Shown piece by piece: positions 42,640-53,497 of a DNA stretch of 64,000 nucleotides. The stretch lies in assembly GCA_963678675.1 (NCBI GenBank), contig OY783193.1, forward strand, positions 29,296,016-29,360,015. The letters run 5' to 3'. The first letter of the stretch is position 1. The number at the start of each line of letters is the position of its first letter. This DNA comes from Xiphydria camelus. Taxonomy: Eukaryota > Arthropoda > Insecta > Hymenoptera > Xiphydriidae. The translations under genes and the position numbers were made by a program. The notes beneath the pieces are model-generated. The model worked only from the letters and a program-made list of their open reading frames with translations, searched no databases and was not told the DNA's origin.

Positions 42640-43305
42640 GAGAAACAATTAACCGTTCAAGGTAGCCTGGCGGGTCCTCGCGGTCGACATTCTTGATCCG
42701 TGAGTGCGGCGCTCGGGAAAGCGTAAAGTTAGCAACGGTACCTTCGACCTTCGGACACGGACCCCGACAGCCCCAGCGTCATCGGCTGTTCCACCACTCC
42801 CCTCTAATTAGCTAATCAGGGTGGATAGCGTCGCCCACGCTATCCCCTCCGTTGATCTAAAAGTTGCTACGTTCCGAACTATGTAAGACGAAGCCAGGAG
42901 GCTTCCGGCGTCTTCTCTTGCCTTCTCTTAATTGTATCAGTCATCAACGTATCTTGTATCACTTGAATATATCCATATCAGTCTTATAGTGAGTGCAGTG
43001 TTCAGTTTATTCGTTACCCGTTTCCGCACCTATGAAGCAGAGTGGTTTAGCGCTCCACGGCCACGACCCGCCATCTACAGACAACCTGGACCGGCTCGGT
43101 ATGCAACAGCATTGAATTAATCCACTCCGACTGAAGCTGCCAGTAAGTATTATTATTACAGAATTTTACTGCAAATATTAAATGCTGTACTGTGCGATGT
43201 TATTAGAGTATTTTTAGAGTATTTTGAGGTTACGAAATATTGCCATGACATATATACATATATATTATACAATTGATTTAATGAATAAATATTCCTTATT
43301 TTCAC
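42640..43305. other. unassigned, upstream of Helitron-protein fragment
   Basis: GC-rich to 42800, then ordinary. It may include 5' untranslated sequence of the fragment at 43310, preceded by an acceptor-like TTATTTTCACAG ending at 43308. Confidence 0.35.
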
Positions 43306-43309
43306 AGAA

Positions 43310-43885
43310 ATGGGTAAAAAAGCAGAATATCAGCGAGTGTATAGAAAACGGAAACGTGAAGAACAGTTGAGAGCTGGGCGAGTGGAATCACGAAACGCTG
43401 CTCGAACTAGTACCGAGCGATCACAAGATTGGAGAGCACGTATGGCTAATTCTACTCTGAATTCTGTGCCATCCACAAGTCGATCAACTCAGGTTCCACA
43501 AATCGTAAGCCACGCTACGTTAAGACCTCCAGTATTAGGATTTAATATAGGACCGTCGACATCGACGGCCATTATCGGGAATTCTGTAGAAAATCCAAGT
43601 GAAGAAATTAATAATGATTACGTGGATTATTCTAAACACACTAAAGCCCATACTGAGTTCAACAAGAAGTTCCTCGATACTAACTTTGGCGCAGTGTGCA
43701 GCGTATGTGATCGACTATGGTATGACACAAACATAAGAGCACCACCGCTATGTTCAAAGGATATCCTTGCAGTCGATTTTCCTGAAATAAACTTCGAAAC
43801 AGCCCTCGTTTGTAGTACTTGCGACCCCTCCCTTCGTAAAAAAACACAAAACGAGTCTGCTAGTATTCGAGACACTGATGTGTAA
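43310..43885 (+). pseudogene. N-terminal fragment of a Helitron Rep/helicase protein
   Basis: A 191-residue frame starting MGKKAEYQRVYRKRKREEQ (basic, as in many Helitron and related transposon proteins). It then has a Ser/Thr linker, HTEFNKKFLDTNFGAVCSVC-DRLWYDTN and ETALVCSTCDPSLRKK. The C..CDRLW..C..C arrangement is what precedes the Helitron N-domain (often beside DUF6570) in insect Helitrons. Rep HUH motifs and the helicase are missing: the frame stops at 43885 and hairpin elements follow. It is therefore a fragment or the N-terminal part of a rearranged gene. Helitron ends were not found around it. Confidence 0.6.
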
Positions 43886-43950
43886 ACATCTAGTGAGCGA
43901 GATTTGATAGCTAAAATAAATCGGCTTATGATAGCTAAAAAAAAATAAAT

Positions 43951-44132
43951 AAGTGAGTCGGAGTAGAGCCGATCGACGAGGAGTTACTCCAACTCACTTA
44001 CTGTACATGGCGAACACCACTTCCATAAAACATTGTTCTGCCAGATGTTTACACATCAATTACAAGTTAGAATGACTGATTGATGTATAAATATCTGGCA
44101 GAACAATGTTGTATGGAAGTGGTGTTCGAGTA
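43951..44132. mobile_element. two adjacent hairpins
   Basis: 43951-44000: AAGTGAGTCGGAGTA..TTACTCCAACTCACTT. 44011-44132: CGAACACCACTTCCATAAAA..TGTATGGAAGTGGTGTTCG with GTTCTGCCAGATGTTTACAC inside. Both are short, clean palindromes without coding sequence. Confidence 0.75.
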
Positions 44133-44139
44133 TTAGAGG

Positions 44140-44990
44140 CTTCAAAATAGCACGATAATAAACAGCGCAACTTCGAGCGTGGATTGGCGGGCGAGGAATC
44201 AACCGATCGGGATGATTCTTTTTTTGTAATACTGCAAATTGAGTCTAGTTTAAATAATTAAGTATCGATAGGGGCTCTGATGCACTGGAAAAGAACTACG
44301 CGCGGAAAACCTGGGCGCAAGAACTTTTGGCAAACGACTTTTAACTTTGAAAGCTAATAACTTTTTTCCAGTACGTTGTAGAGTTTTACTTGATATAAAC
44401 TCAATTAAAGAGTAAATCCTGATGAATCCAACGACCCCAAAGCGACTGCTGTGGGATTATTAGAAGGCGAGATATGAGTAGTTGACAAAAAAAAAGAATC
44501 CAAGATGGCGGCGGACGGGGCAATTTGGGCAACGCGCAAATTCAGGGTTAAGGTCTCCATCGAAGACCCTTTCGAATGAGCAACAAAAGAAAAAATGTAT
44601 CTGAAATTTTTGGGTCAATTCCTAAATGCACTGGACTAGTACGCTCTCGAGGCCCGAAGCTCGCCGATCGCGACCAGGTGATTAAAGCGTCCGCGTGCCG
44701 CGTAATGAAATCGGTCGTAAATCTATCGGAAGGTATAGGTATGCGGGCGCGCATCGCGACTGCTGCAGCGGACGTCGGCGTCGGTCGATGCGTGCTATCG
44801 GCCCGCGTGTAGGTATCGCGAACTGTGTCGATTTAATTACGGCTAACGATCGGCGCGGTGTCCGGTCATCGTCAGACGATGGATGTCGATATACGATCGG
44901 GTGTACGTGCCGACTCTAGTGTCAATAGGGCGAAAAACCGTCCATCTCGAACTCGCTCGATCGAGCGGAACGGATGCAAATCCCGCGCGC
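44140..44990. other. EGFL7-like intron, nothing recognised
   Basis: Open frames at 44576-44812 and 44695-44919 (+) have no domains and lie opposite the - strand intron. I see no gene. Confidence 0.4.
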
Positions 44991-44997
44991 GCTTTAC

Positions 44998-45093
44998 CTT
45001 TTTGACACTGACTGCCCGTAAATCCTTTGGTACACGTGCACTTTCCGGAGGAGCTGCATACGCCGCCGTTCAGACAAGGCGCGGGGCAATGGG
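44998..45093 (-). CDS. Egfl7: EGFL7-like gene, first EGF-domain exon
   Basis: A 96 bp exon between AG (45094-45095) and GT (44996-44997), phase 1 at both ends. It encodes HCPAPCLNGGVCSSSGKC then TCTKGFTGSQCQK, a six-Cys EGF domain. Its phase-1 donor fits the phase-1 acceptor of the Ca-EGF exon at 31477, recreating the contiguous EGF pair seen in EGFL7. The intervening intron is 13,520 bp and full of transposons. Upstream exons encoding signal peptide and EMI domain must lie to the right, but I could not find them. Confidence 0.82.
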
Positions 45094-45234
45094 CTGCTAT
45101 AAAATCAATGCCAGAGTTACGCGCCGTCGTATGTTGTAATTTTACTGATATTCGTCAAACTGTTATAGGAGAAAATAACAACGTACACGTCTCAGCTTTT
45201 TCCCGGACTAGCAATAACGTAGGTAAGCGGTAGA

Positions 45235-45964
45235 GTTAATAGAGAGTTTTTGGACTACTAAACTGCACGTCCTGGTTTTCGGTTATCGGTTATTGTGAGC
45301 ATGCGCAGATTTATTCCCTCAACGTTAACACCACCTTGTTGAAATTAGTTTTTGATCCTCAAGAAGGCGTTACGTATAACGTAAGTGTAGCGGACTACAC
45401 TATGCGTTCGCATAGGCACGCACGGCAGCGGCGACCCTCTGAGACGTGGCCGCTTTATTTCACTTACACCCGGGGACACGAAATCTGTTGCTGATGACTT
45501 TTTTAAATGTTATTTTTAAACGTACTCTAACCAATGATTAATAATTCTCATGCTTTCATTAACAAGAGTAGTCGCCACCATAGCTAATGAGCGCATGAGA
45601 ATTAATTGTTCATTGGTTAGTACGTTTAAAAATAACATTTAAAAAAAGTCACCAACGACAGATTTCGTGTCCTCAGGTGTAGGTACAACGCTTACAACGC
45701 TGTCATCGGTCGGGCACGTGCCGCTTTCCTCCAGACTCGGTTTTTCTTCTGACGCCATTGGTCCTTCTCTCTACTCCCTAAGCGCACACTAGTGACAGTG
45801 CATTTCCGTTATCGCTTATTAAGCGTACCCTATTCTCCGTCTAATAAGGTATCACGTTATCGTTTAATAGCATAATCGGTTATTATGAAGCCACTGCGTA
45901 TGCTCAACATAACGTTTTACGTTTAACGTTCTAAAATTAAGGAGTTCAAAAACTCCCTATTGAC
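45235..45964. mobile_element. foldback element with a second hairpin inside (45472-45672)
   Basis: GTTAATAGAGAGTTTTTGGA at 45235 opposes CAAAAACTCCCTATTGAC ending 45964. Nested inside, GGGACACGAAATCTGTTG mirrors ACAGATTTCGTGTCC (45472-45672) with long AT-rich arms. A fragment of the inner hairpin recurs at about 60700-60775. Confidence 0.7.
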
Positions 45965-46003
45965 ACCTTAAGCTACGGTTTCCTAGGCTAGCGATGCCAT
46001 AAG

Positions 46004-46095
46004 GGGCCATCCATATATTACGTAAGACGTTTTTGGCCTCTTTTTGACCCCCCCTCCCCCCAGTGTAAGATACTTGCACATACAGTTTACACTGT
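46004..46095. mobile_element. half copy of the GGGGCCATCC hairpin MITE
   Basis: GGGGCCATCCATATATTACG to CAGTTTACACTG matches the left half of 48968-49146; the right arm is missing. Confidence 0.75.
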
Positions 46096-46295
46096 ATTAA
46101 ACTTTATAACGCTACCGCCCGGTCGCCCGCATGCGTGTAGCAGCGAATTTTTTGCCTTGATTTGCACGTAGCTTTTGTATTTTCGGTGTTATTTTGTCTG
46201 TTTACGTTTGTCGATATATTTGTTAACGCGAAAACGCTGTTAAATAAAAGTGTTCCGACAAAGAGATGATATCGACATATTGAACCTTGAATATA

Positions 46296-48175
46296 CAGTG
46301 GCGGAAAAAAGTATTCATACACCGTTCAACCACTTACAAATCCGTACGATCCACTTGCAAATAGTTAAAATAAATGAATATCTATTGGCATCAAAATATA
46401 GCTTGCAGTTTCAGCTTTCAAATGATATACAGGGTGTTCGGAAAAAACACCGACACAGAAATAGGGGTGATAGGTTACGTCATTACAAGTATTTTGATAT
46501 AAGGGATCTATACCCGCAAGCGCGCCCCCTGCTGGAGATATCAACTTTTCAAGTTTATAACGACCGAGGTTGATCAAAGTAGAATAATAAGAAACGTATC
46601 AAGATGGTAACGAATATTTAATTTTACGAGATACAAAAACAATGTACTACAGCAAATGCTCAAAATGACGGCCACCCATGTCCATGCAACATCGGAAACG
46701 ATTCTGGATAGATGTGCCACTGCGCAAACTGCTTGCGGAAAGGATAACCGCTTGGCTCAAGTCCTTGTACTTTTCGAAGATGATGCGGATACAAGGAGTT
46801 TTCATTTGTTTTTCAATTGTACAGGTAGACAAAAAACTCAATATTATTCTACTTTGATCAACCTCGGTCGTTATAAACTTGAAAAGTTGATATCTCCAGA
46901 AGGGGGGGCGCTTGCGGGTATAGGTCCCTTATATCAAAATACTTGTAATGACGTAACCTATCACCCCTATTTCTGTGTCGGTGTTTTTTCCGAACACCTT
47001 GTATATTTTATTGAAGAAAAAATGTATACTACAAAATATAAGACATTTCTTTTGGCAAGTGTCAAATGAGGTGGGGAAAAAAGTATTTATAAACTTGGTA
47101 CATTCGAGAACATACATATGAAATAGCAAAACCAATACTTGGTGAGGTATCTTTTGAATTTAATAATAGCTGCTAATCGCCTTGGCATTGAAGCTGTTAA
47201 CGTGTTGGCCAAATTTGAGTCAATTTTGTTCCATTCTTGTATCATAGTGGAATCAATCTAGACATTGGATACATGGTAGTACAAGAAATTGGGCTTCAGG
47301 GCATGGAAATTACACCAATCGATAGCTGGAGGTCCCAATATTAACATATCAAAATGTATCATCTGTCAATTCCCGGGAAAATTTATAGTTAATTAAAAAC
47401 TCGAAGTTTTGGCCCTAACCCACTTTAATCATTCATTTCTCCTATATTATTTACTTAATCAAAAAAATGAAGCTACCAATTTGTAGCGGGGAAAATTTAC
47501 TATAAAATTGATGTGAGAACCTACATGACAAAATGCACGGTTAATTTGTAATAATTTTTTGAAAGTCTGTGAACAGCTGATTGTTTGGCGAAACATGCTC
47601 AGAAATTACTTTCGTACACTGGGACTTTCAAAAAATTATTACAAACTAACCGTGCATTTTGTCATGTAAGTTCTCGCATCAATTTTATAGTAAATTTTCC
47701 CCACTATAAATTAGTAGCTTCATTTTTTTGATTGAGTAAATAATATAGGAGAAATGAATGATTAAAGTGGATTATAGCCGAAACTTCGATAGTTTTTAAT
47801 TAATTATAAATTTTCCCGGGAATTGACAGATGATACATTTTGATATGTTAATATTGGGACTTCCAGCTATCGATTGGTGTAATTTCCATGCCCTGAAGCC
47901 CAACTTCTTGTACTACTATATATCCAAAATGTCTAGATTGATTCCACTATGATACAAGAGTGAAACATAATTGACTCAAATTTGGCCAACACGTTAACAG
48001 CTTCTATGCCAAGACGATAAGCAGCTATTATTAAATTCAAAAGATACCTCACCGAGTATTGGCTTTGCTATTTCATGTGTATGTTCTCGAAAGTACCAAG
48101 TGTATGAATACTTTTTTCCCCGCCTCATTTGACACCTGCCAAAAGAAAAGTTTTATATTTTGTAGTATACATTTG
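46296..48175. mobile_element. palindromic mariner-like derivative, interrupted
   Basis: The left end CAGTGGCGGAAAAAAGTATT follows TA (46294-46295), in Tc1/mariner style. The main palindrome has arms about 47020-47600 and 47610-48172 (GAGG(T/C)GGGGAAAAAAGTATT, CCAAATTTGAGTCAATT, TTGATATGTTAATATTGGGA). A second element interrupts the left side at 46430-47001. No transposase frame is visible in the arms. The right terminus no longer shows the CCACTG end. Confidence 0.65.
46430..47001. mobile_element. non-autonomous Tc1/mariner-type element with transposase tail
   Basis: CAGGGTGTTCGGAAAAAACA at 46430 mirrors TGTTTTTTCCGAACACCTTG ending 47001, both flanked by TA. Inverted similarity extends about 150 bp (GACACAGAAATAGGGGTGAT). 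On the - strand near 46650-46690 it encodes CMDMGGRHFEHLL followed by a stop, which resembles the C-terminal HFEHLL signature of insect Tc1/mariner-like transposases. It is an internally deleted copy that kept the end of the gene. Confidence 0.75.
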
Positions 48176-48185
48176 TAGTACAAAT

Positions 48186-48364
48186 TTGCGCAAGCTGCAT
48201 GAGCGTGAAAACGGACCATATCAATTCAGTTTTATTTGTGCAAGTTTGCATGCAGAGATCAATTTGCGCAAATTGCATGAGCGTGAAAACGGAACATACC
48301 AATTCAGTTCTATTTGTGCAAGTTTGCATGCACAAATCGAGTTGCGCAAGTTGCATGAGCGTCA
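48186..48364 (+). repeat. tandem repeat, about 79 bp unit
   Basis: Units TTGCGCAAGCTGCATGAGCG.., TTGCGCAAATTGCATGAGCG.. and TTGCGCAAGTTGCATGAGCG at about 48186, 48266 and 48343, with AATTCAGTT and TGTGCAAGTTTGCATGCA inside. Confidence 0.85.
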
Positions 48365-48377
48365 AAACCCACCTTAA

Positions 48378-48758
48378 AGGTCGGGGCATACATTACCGGG
48401 CCGTGCCAGGGCCGAAGCACGGCCGAGTATCGTCCGTCGTCCGGCGGATGATCTGTCCAATAGAATCAAATGCTTTTGTTCTCACTTTACCGAGCCGTAA
48501 TCGGGCGTCGCCAACGGACCGTTACCGGGCCGGGCCAGTTAGTTTAGTTTTACTTTTTCACTGCGACGGTCCGGCCGCGCTTCTCTTGTTTCCGTAATTT
48601 ACGTGTTTTAGTGCAATCAACCTAGCAGTTTCCAAGGCAACTGACGACTGACGGACATGTGTGGTTCCTAGATACACGCGCCGTGCAAGGGTTCTGACCA
48701 TTTCTTCCTCTTCGGCCATGTTCGACCCTGGCTCGGCCCGGTAATGTGTGTCCCGACC
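48378..48758. mobile_element. TTAA-flanked MITE
   Basis: AGGTCGGGGCATACATTACC opposes GGTAATGTGTGTCCCGACC, and GGGCCG blocks continue inwards. TTAA lies at 48374-48377 and 48759-48762. The 381 bp length and TTAA target suggest a piggyBac- or Kolobok-driven MITE. Non-coding. Confidence 0.8.
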
Positions 48759-48834
48759 TTAAGAGAGCGGCCGCGGCACGCCTTGACGCGTGCAAAAGAA
48801 GGACAACACGACATAGCGGCCGCGCTCTTATAGT

Positions 48835-49760
48835 CCAAGAGCTAACAACCAAATCGATTAAGGGGTTTTAAGAAGGCTAGAAATTTGTAAATAGATGTTT
48901 AAATAGTAGTTAATGGGAACGGTAATGGATTCTGCTGGTTGCAAGTGACTGCCAGGCGAGCATATTAGGGGCCATCCATATATTACGTAAGACATTTTTG
49001 GCCTCTTTTTGACCCCCCCCCCCCCTCCTCCCCCCAGTGTAAGATACTTGTACATAAAGTTTACACTGTATCTACATACAGTGTAAGAAATATTCACACC
49101 CCTCCCCCTCCCCCTCAAACGTCTTACGTAATATATGGATGGCCCTTTAGTGCGACTGTGATAGCACTATTACCTACCGCATGTCCCGCGCAGAACCCGA
49201 CCAGTTGCAGGGACCTTGAAATTTACCTTCGGCCAGGCTTGGTCGGTATTCGAGCCATTTTTACCGGCAGAAGTCGAGTCGGTAATTAGGCATTTTACTC
49301 AAACAATCGTAATAAACGCTCTTCTTCCCTCGCACGCTGCTGTATAATATGCTCGCCTGGCAGTCACTTGCAACTAGCAGAATCACCTGTCCTTTTACAT
49401 AGTTCCTTAAAATAGATGAATGAACATCCCCTATACATTATAGCTTTGTAAAAGCAACATAAAAAATACACAAAACATAAGGAGTGTATGCCCACCTGGC
49501 ACGGAGATGCAACCATCGAAATCGCCTGTCCATTGTTTTTTAATTTCAGAGGTAGGTATTATAAAACATATTAAAATTATAGCTTTGTAGAAGCAACATA
49601 ATTTTTTATTTATTTTTGAACTGAAAAATTAATTTTTCTATGACGCAACCCGGTATGGCTTGACAGGTCATTACCGTTCCCATTAACTACTATTTAAACA
49701 TCTATTTACAAATTTCTATCCTTCTTAAAACACCTTAGTCGATTTGGTCGCTAGCTCTCC
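48835..49760. mobile_element. element with about 90 bp inverted ends, nested MITE inside
   Basis: AAATTTGTAAATAGATGTTT and TAGTTAATGGGAACGGTAAT (48885-48930) are mirrored at 49668-49715, and CTAACAACCAAATCGATTAA by TCGATTTGGTCGCTAG. GGTTGCAAGTGACTGCCAGG (48938) is also mirrored at about 49352. Between lie the MITE 48968-49146 and a CCGCATGTCC foldback fragment (49170-49290). Confidence 0.6.
48968..49146. mobile_element. hairpin MITE, GGGGCCATCC ends
   Basis: GGGGCCATCCATATATTACG mirrors CGTAATATATGGATGGCCC, flanked by TTA (48965-48967 and 49147-49149). The arms carry long C tracts near 49014-49038 and 49098-49114. Confidence 0.85.
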
Positions 49761-49764
49761 TACT

Positions 49765-50500
49765 ATTACGGCACCGCTAGCCTAAGAAACCGTAGCTTAA
49801 GCAGACGAAATTTTCAGTCATTGACATACCTCTATCTCTTTCCATCTAATGCATTTGTTATTGGGTGGTGTCAATAACTGTCGAGTGTCAAAAACTATAC
49901 CGCTTACCCTACGCGCGTTACGTAAGGCAGCGTCCACATTTGTGACATTTAAGGAGGTTCATAGGCTAATCAAGTTTCTATACATTTGCTTAAAATTTGG
50001 ACCATATGTTATTAATAGTTCTATCTATACATTCATCAAATTATTACAACCGTGCCCATACCAAAGTGGAGATATTCACTTTCAAAGTTGGGAGTTCTAA
50101 CATGCAAGGTATAGGCGAAATATAAGCTAGAGGGCCGTTTTCATTTATAGCAGCAGAAATTGTCTATATATTTTACTAAAAAACTAATATATGATGTATG
50201 ATGATTTTAGGAATGACATATTACAAGATAGGGATACCCAGCCATACCGTTTTTACGTAATTGTAATTCAAAGTACTTAACTTGACAGTATTTTTAACGT
50301 ATTGCTCTATGAAAAGGAGAGCAGCGATCTCCGCTTCTTTCAACGTGCGCTAGTATGAGTTTATACATATCGTATCAGTGTATGTGTAGGACGCAGGCTA
50401 TCACCCTAGTGTTAGTATGTACAGTCTACGTTAAGAGTTGTAAAGTATGAAAAGGGGCGCGCTATGGGGAAAGAGTATAGAACAAGCGACTAAGCTTTTG
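49765..50500. other. unassigned stretch
   Basis: No gene or clear repeat recognised. Confidence 0.4.
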
Positions 50501-50529
50501 GTTACGATTACAGCCCTTGAACGTCCCCT

Positions 50530-51380
50530 TAACCGTGACATGTCTCTGTGACCGTGTTAGTAAAGGTGCATCCACACTTGTACGTGACATTGTGTCGGAC
50601 AGGGCTGTGTGGCATCGCGACAGGACTTGTTACGCTAAATGTATACGGTCTCGGTACTGACACGCGTTGCTGACACGGTCACGGAACCTTGTCATAAGGC
50701 TGCGTCCACATTTGTGACATTTAACCGTGACATGTCTCCGTGACCGTGTCAGTAAAGGTGGTCCACATTTGTGACATTTAATCGTGACAAGGTTCCGTGA
50801 CCGTGTCAGCAACGCGTGTTAGTACCGAGACCGTCCACATTTAGTGTAACAAGTCCTGTCACGATACCACGCAGCCCGCAGCCCTGTCCGACACAATGTC
50901 ACGCACAAGTATGGACGCACCTTTACTGACACAGTCACGGAGACATGTCATGGTTAACCCTTACTTGCCACACTTCCATAGAATCACGTACTTGCCACAC
51001 TGGGGTTGATTTACACCCCAGCGGGAAAAATTGTTATAACAAACAAATTATTGCATATTTGTACTTGAAAATTTTATCAGCTCTTCTTAAGAGCGTACTT
51101 TAAAAGACCGTGTAACTTGTATAGCCAGAACTTAACATTAAGTACCTATGCGAAAAAAATAAAATATAAAAGTTACACGGTCTTTTAAAGTACGCTCTCA
51201 AGAAGAGCTGATAAAATTTTCAAGTACAAATATGCAATAATTTATTTGTTATAACAATTCTTCTCGCTGGGGTGTAAATCAACCCCAGTGTGGCAAGTAC
51301 GAATTTTACCATGGGGTTGTTTCGAACCCCAGTGTGGCAAGTAAGGGTTAAATGTCACAAATGTGGACGCAGCCTAAGGC
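50530..51380. mobile_element. foldback element, split by a TTAA MITE
   Basis: Palindromic arms with GTGACATGTCTCCGTGACCG, CCTTGTCATAAGGCTGCGTC, GTGTCGGACAGGGCTG and complements, centred near 50745. CGTCCACATTTGTGACATTT occurs at 50704 and, reverse-complemented, at about 51351-51370 after the inserted MITE. Confidence 0.7.
50958..51347. mobile_element. piggyBac-type MITE (TTAA target)
   Basis: CCCTTACTTGCCACACT at 50958 mirrors AGTGTGGCAAGTAAGGG ending 51347, flanked by TTAA at 50954-50957 and 51348-51351. Removing it and one TTAA restores a continuous arm of the host foldback. CCC/GGG ends at TTAA are the piggyBac pattern. Confidence 0.88.
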
Positions 51381-51863
51381 GCGTATCGCACCTCATTTGG
51401 CACTTTGGGCCTCGCGACACACATGCTATGTCTCATTGCTGGCAGTTCTACCTGATATTTAACCGCGTAACGTAGGACGCGTGCCTCGCTGATTTGATTT
51501 TCTTATGGAAGCCGAAAGTACGTGGTCCAAGGGACCAGACCTTGATGTTGGTCCGTGAATTTTGACTTTTTTTGGCTATTTTTATGGAATCCTATCTAAT
51601 AAAATCCAGCACGATATAATTGAAAGTCGTGGTCACCTATCCCCATTAGTTAGTTGATAATCGATATCGATAATCGAAAGTCGTGGTCACCTATCCCTAT
51701 TAGTTGGTTGATAATCGATATCGATTTCGTATTCGATAGTTAAAGCGGGGAAATTCAATTTGATAAAATTAGTCTTGAAGTAAATGTAAATGTCGTTATG
51801 AAATACGTTTTTCCTCACCCATGCCCATTTCGAGGCCTTTTCCAGTCTACTTTTAGACCGTAA

Positions 51864-52024
51864 GGCCAGGCGAACGTTGAGACGTAGTTCAGTGAGGTGA
51901 CGCAGGGCGACCGTTGCCTCTATACCTGTATCTATTCTAGAATAGATATAATACCTAGAAAGGTATAGAGACAACGGTCGCCCTGCGTCACCTCACTGAA
52001 CTGCGTCTCAACGTTCGCCTGGCC
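51864..52024. mobile_element. hairpin MITE inserted in the tail-hairpin element
   Basis: GGCCAGGCGAACGTTGAGAC mirrors GTCTCAACGTTCGCCTGGCC, with near-perfect 70 bp arms. Flanks are TAA and TTA. The sibling copies at 27205 and 56660 read straight through (GACCG(C/T)AAGATGGCG), giving an empty site. Confidence 0.88.
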
Positions 52025-52297
52025 TTAGATGGCGTTTTTCCCGCGTGACCGCGACTGGGAGTTCGTAGACTATTAAAAACACTTTACTCGGACTGACGCG
52101 AAGACTTAGTCGAAGTGGGTCCTTTTTTCAAATTGACGAACGGAACGTGAAATGAGCAGAGTATAGCTATCTCACTTCATCAGCTAACACTGTTGCACTC
52201 TAATTGGCGCGATTGCTTAGTAAAATTAACCGTATCGAATCGATTCATGCGAGTCGACTGAAAGACGCACGAGAGTATACCAATGTAAAATCAAAAT

Positions 52298-52525
52298 ATG
52301 CGGAGAAAAAGTGTCATTATCCCGAACAGCGATGAAGAAGGCGACGAATTTCAAAATATCGTGAAACAAGAGCTAAATTGTACTTCGACATCGAGTGTAG
52401 AGATAAATTTACATTCGTTGAGTTATCAAGAGAATGTAGAAAGTGATAATAACCTCGCTGACGACAACATCCCGGAGGACGTCCTCAATGAAGCTCGTGA
52501 GGCTGAGTTTATAAAATTGCTTTAG
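52298..52525 (+). CDS. small acidic protein of the tail-hairpin element
   Basis: 75 residues, MRRKSVIIPNSDEEGDEFQN at the start and many Asp/Glu/Asn residues, ending EAEFIKLL. No domain is recognised. The VIIP..DEE start recalls the acidic N-terminal units of the Crypton gene (YIIPETPNQDDD), so it may be the surviving first exon of a related recombinase gene whose catalytic part was deleted. That link is inference. Confidence 0.35.
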   Translation: MRRKSVIIPNSDEEGDEFQNIVKQELNCTSTSSVEINLHSLSYQENVESDNNLADDNIPEDVLNEAREAEFIKLL

Positions 52526-53034
52526 ATTTTTGCTATTTTTTCAATGGGGGGGGGGGGCAAGCCCCCCCCCCTCCCACCACTCTTCGTAAATGGTATTCGT
52601 GAGGAAAAATAGTATATGTTATTCGGTTTTAATCCTCGGATTTTTCAGACTATGTTCATGTCGTAGAACGAAGTCGCCGAAGGCGAGCCCCATCCCCCCG
52701 CCATCCCCCGTGCTACGACTTGAACACAGTCTGAAAAAGCCTCGGATTACCGCCTTATGACATAAGATACTATTAGGCGCGCGCTTGCGCATGCAAATGG
52801 TCTAGTCTTAAGATAACAATGAAACAGGCCCTATTATTTTATTCTATTAAAAAAAAGAAGAGAATCATACGATTTGGGAAAAAAGTCAAGTCAATATGTT
52901 AAACTGAAACTAAAAACAAGCGAATTTGACAATAATAACAGTTTGCCCCAGTTGACCGGGTTTTCAGATTCTACTGTGGCGCTTAACGTGTTAATAGCAC
53001 ACGCGGAGAAGAAGAGTTAGAAATGTACAGTGAA

Positions 53035-53335
53035 TCCCAGTAACAAGGCTCCTCGAGGTAAAACATTGAATTTTTTAATAGACATAGTGTACTTTTTACA
53101 ATTCCTTGCAGTATAAATCCATAAACGTCTGACACGTAGGTATTAATGAGAGATTGCTAAATTTTACCGTATAAACTGATGTTTATACTCTGTTACGAAC
53201 TGTAAAAAGTACGCTGTGGTATATTAAAAACTTCAATGTGTATGTTTCACCTCGAGGAGCCCTATTACTGAGATAATTGTAAACATTTCTGGGTTTTCCC
53301 ATGATTTTTTTTACTAATTAATCCTTTTCCTCCGT
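53035..53335. mobile_element. hairpin MITE, second copy of 25468-25766
   Basis: CCCAGTAACAAGGCTCCTCG and CGAGGAGCCCTATTACTGAG are complementary edges; ACTAATTAATCCTTTTCCTC matches the end of the 25 kb copy. Confidence 0.7.
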
Positions 53336-53497
53336 GTCGATTTCTATACTTTGGCGATTTGCTAGTGGCTGGAGCTTGCGATCCGGCTCGTCATATTTCG
53401 CTGACAGACTTCACCTACACTGTAAAAAAAATTTCCAAAATTTAATATAATTACATACAAAGCTTCTGTCAAATATGTGACTACGAAAATTAATATA

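Larger units (their letters stand above)
51796..52790 (+). mobile_element. tail-hairpin family element, copy 2 (with small open frame)
   Basis: The 5' blocks CCATGCCCATTTCGAGGCC, GATGGCGTTTTTCCCGCGTG and GTCGAAGTGGGTCCTTTTTT match 27110-27300. The 3' part has a G-run/C-run (52546-52575), GGTATTCGTGAGGAAAAATA and the hairpin CGTAGAACGAAG..CTACGACTTGAACACAGTC (52660-52760). Between them lies a 75-codon frame. The G/C-run tail resembles that of the Crypton at 14107. Confidence 0.65.
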
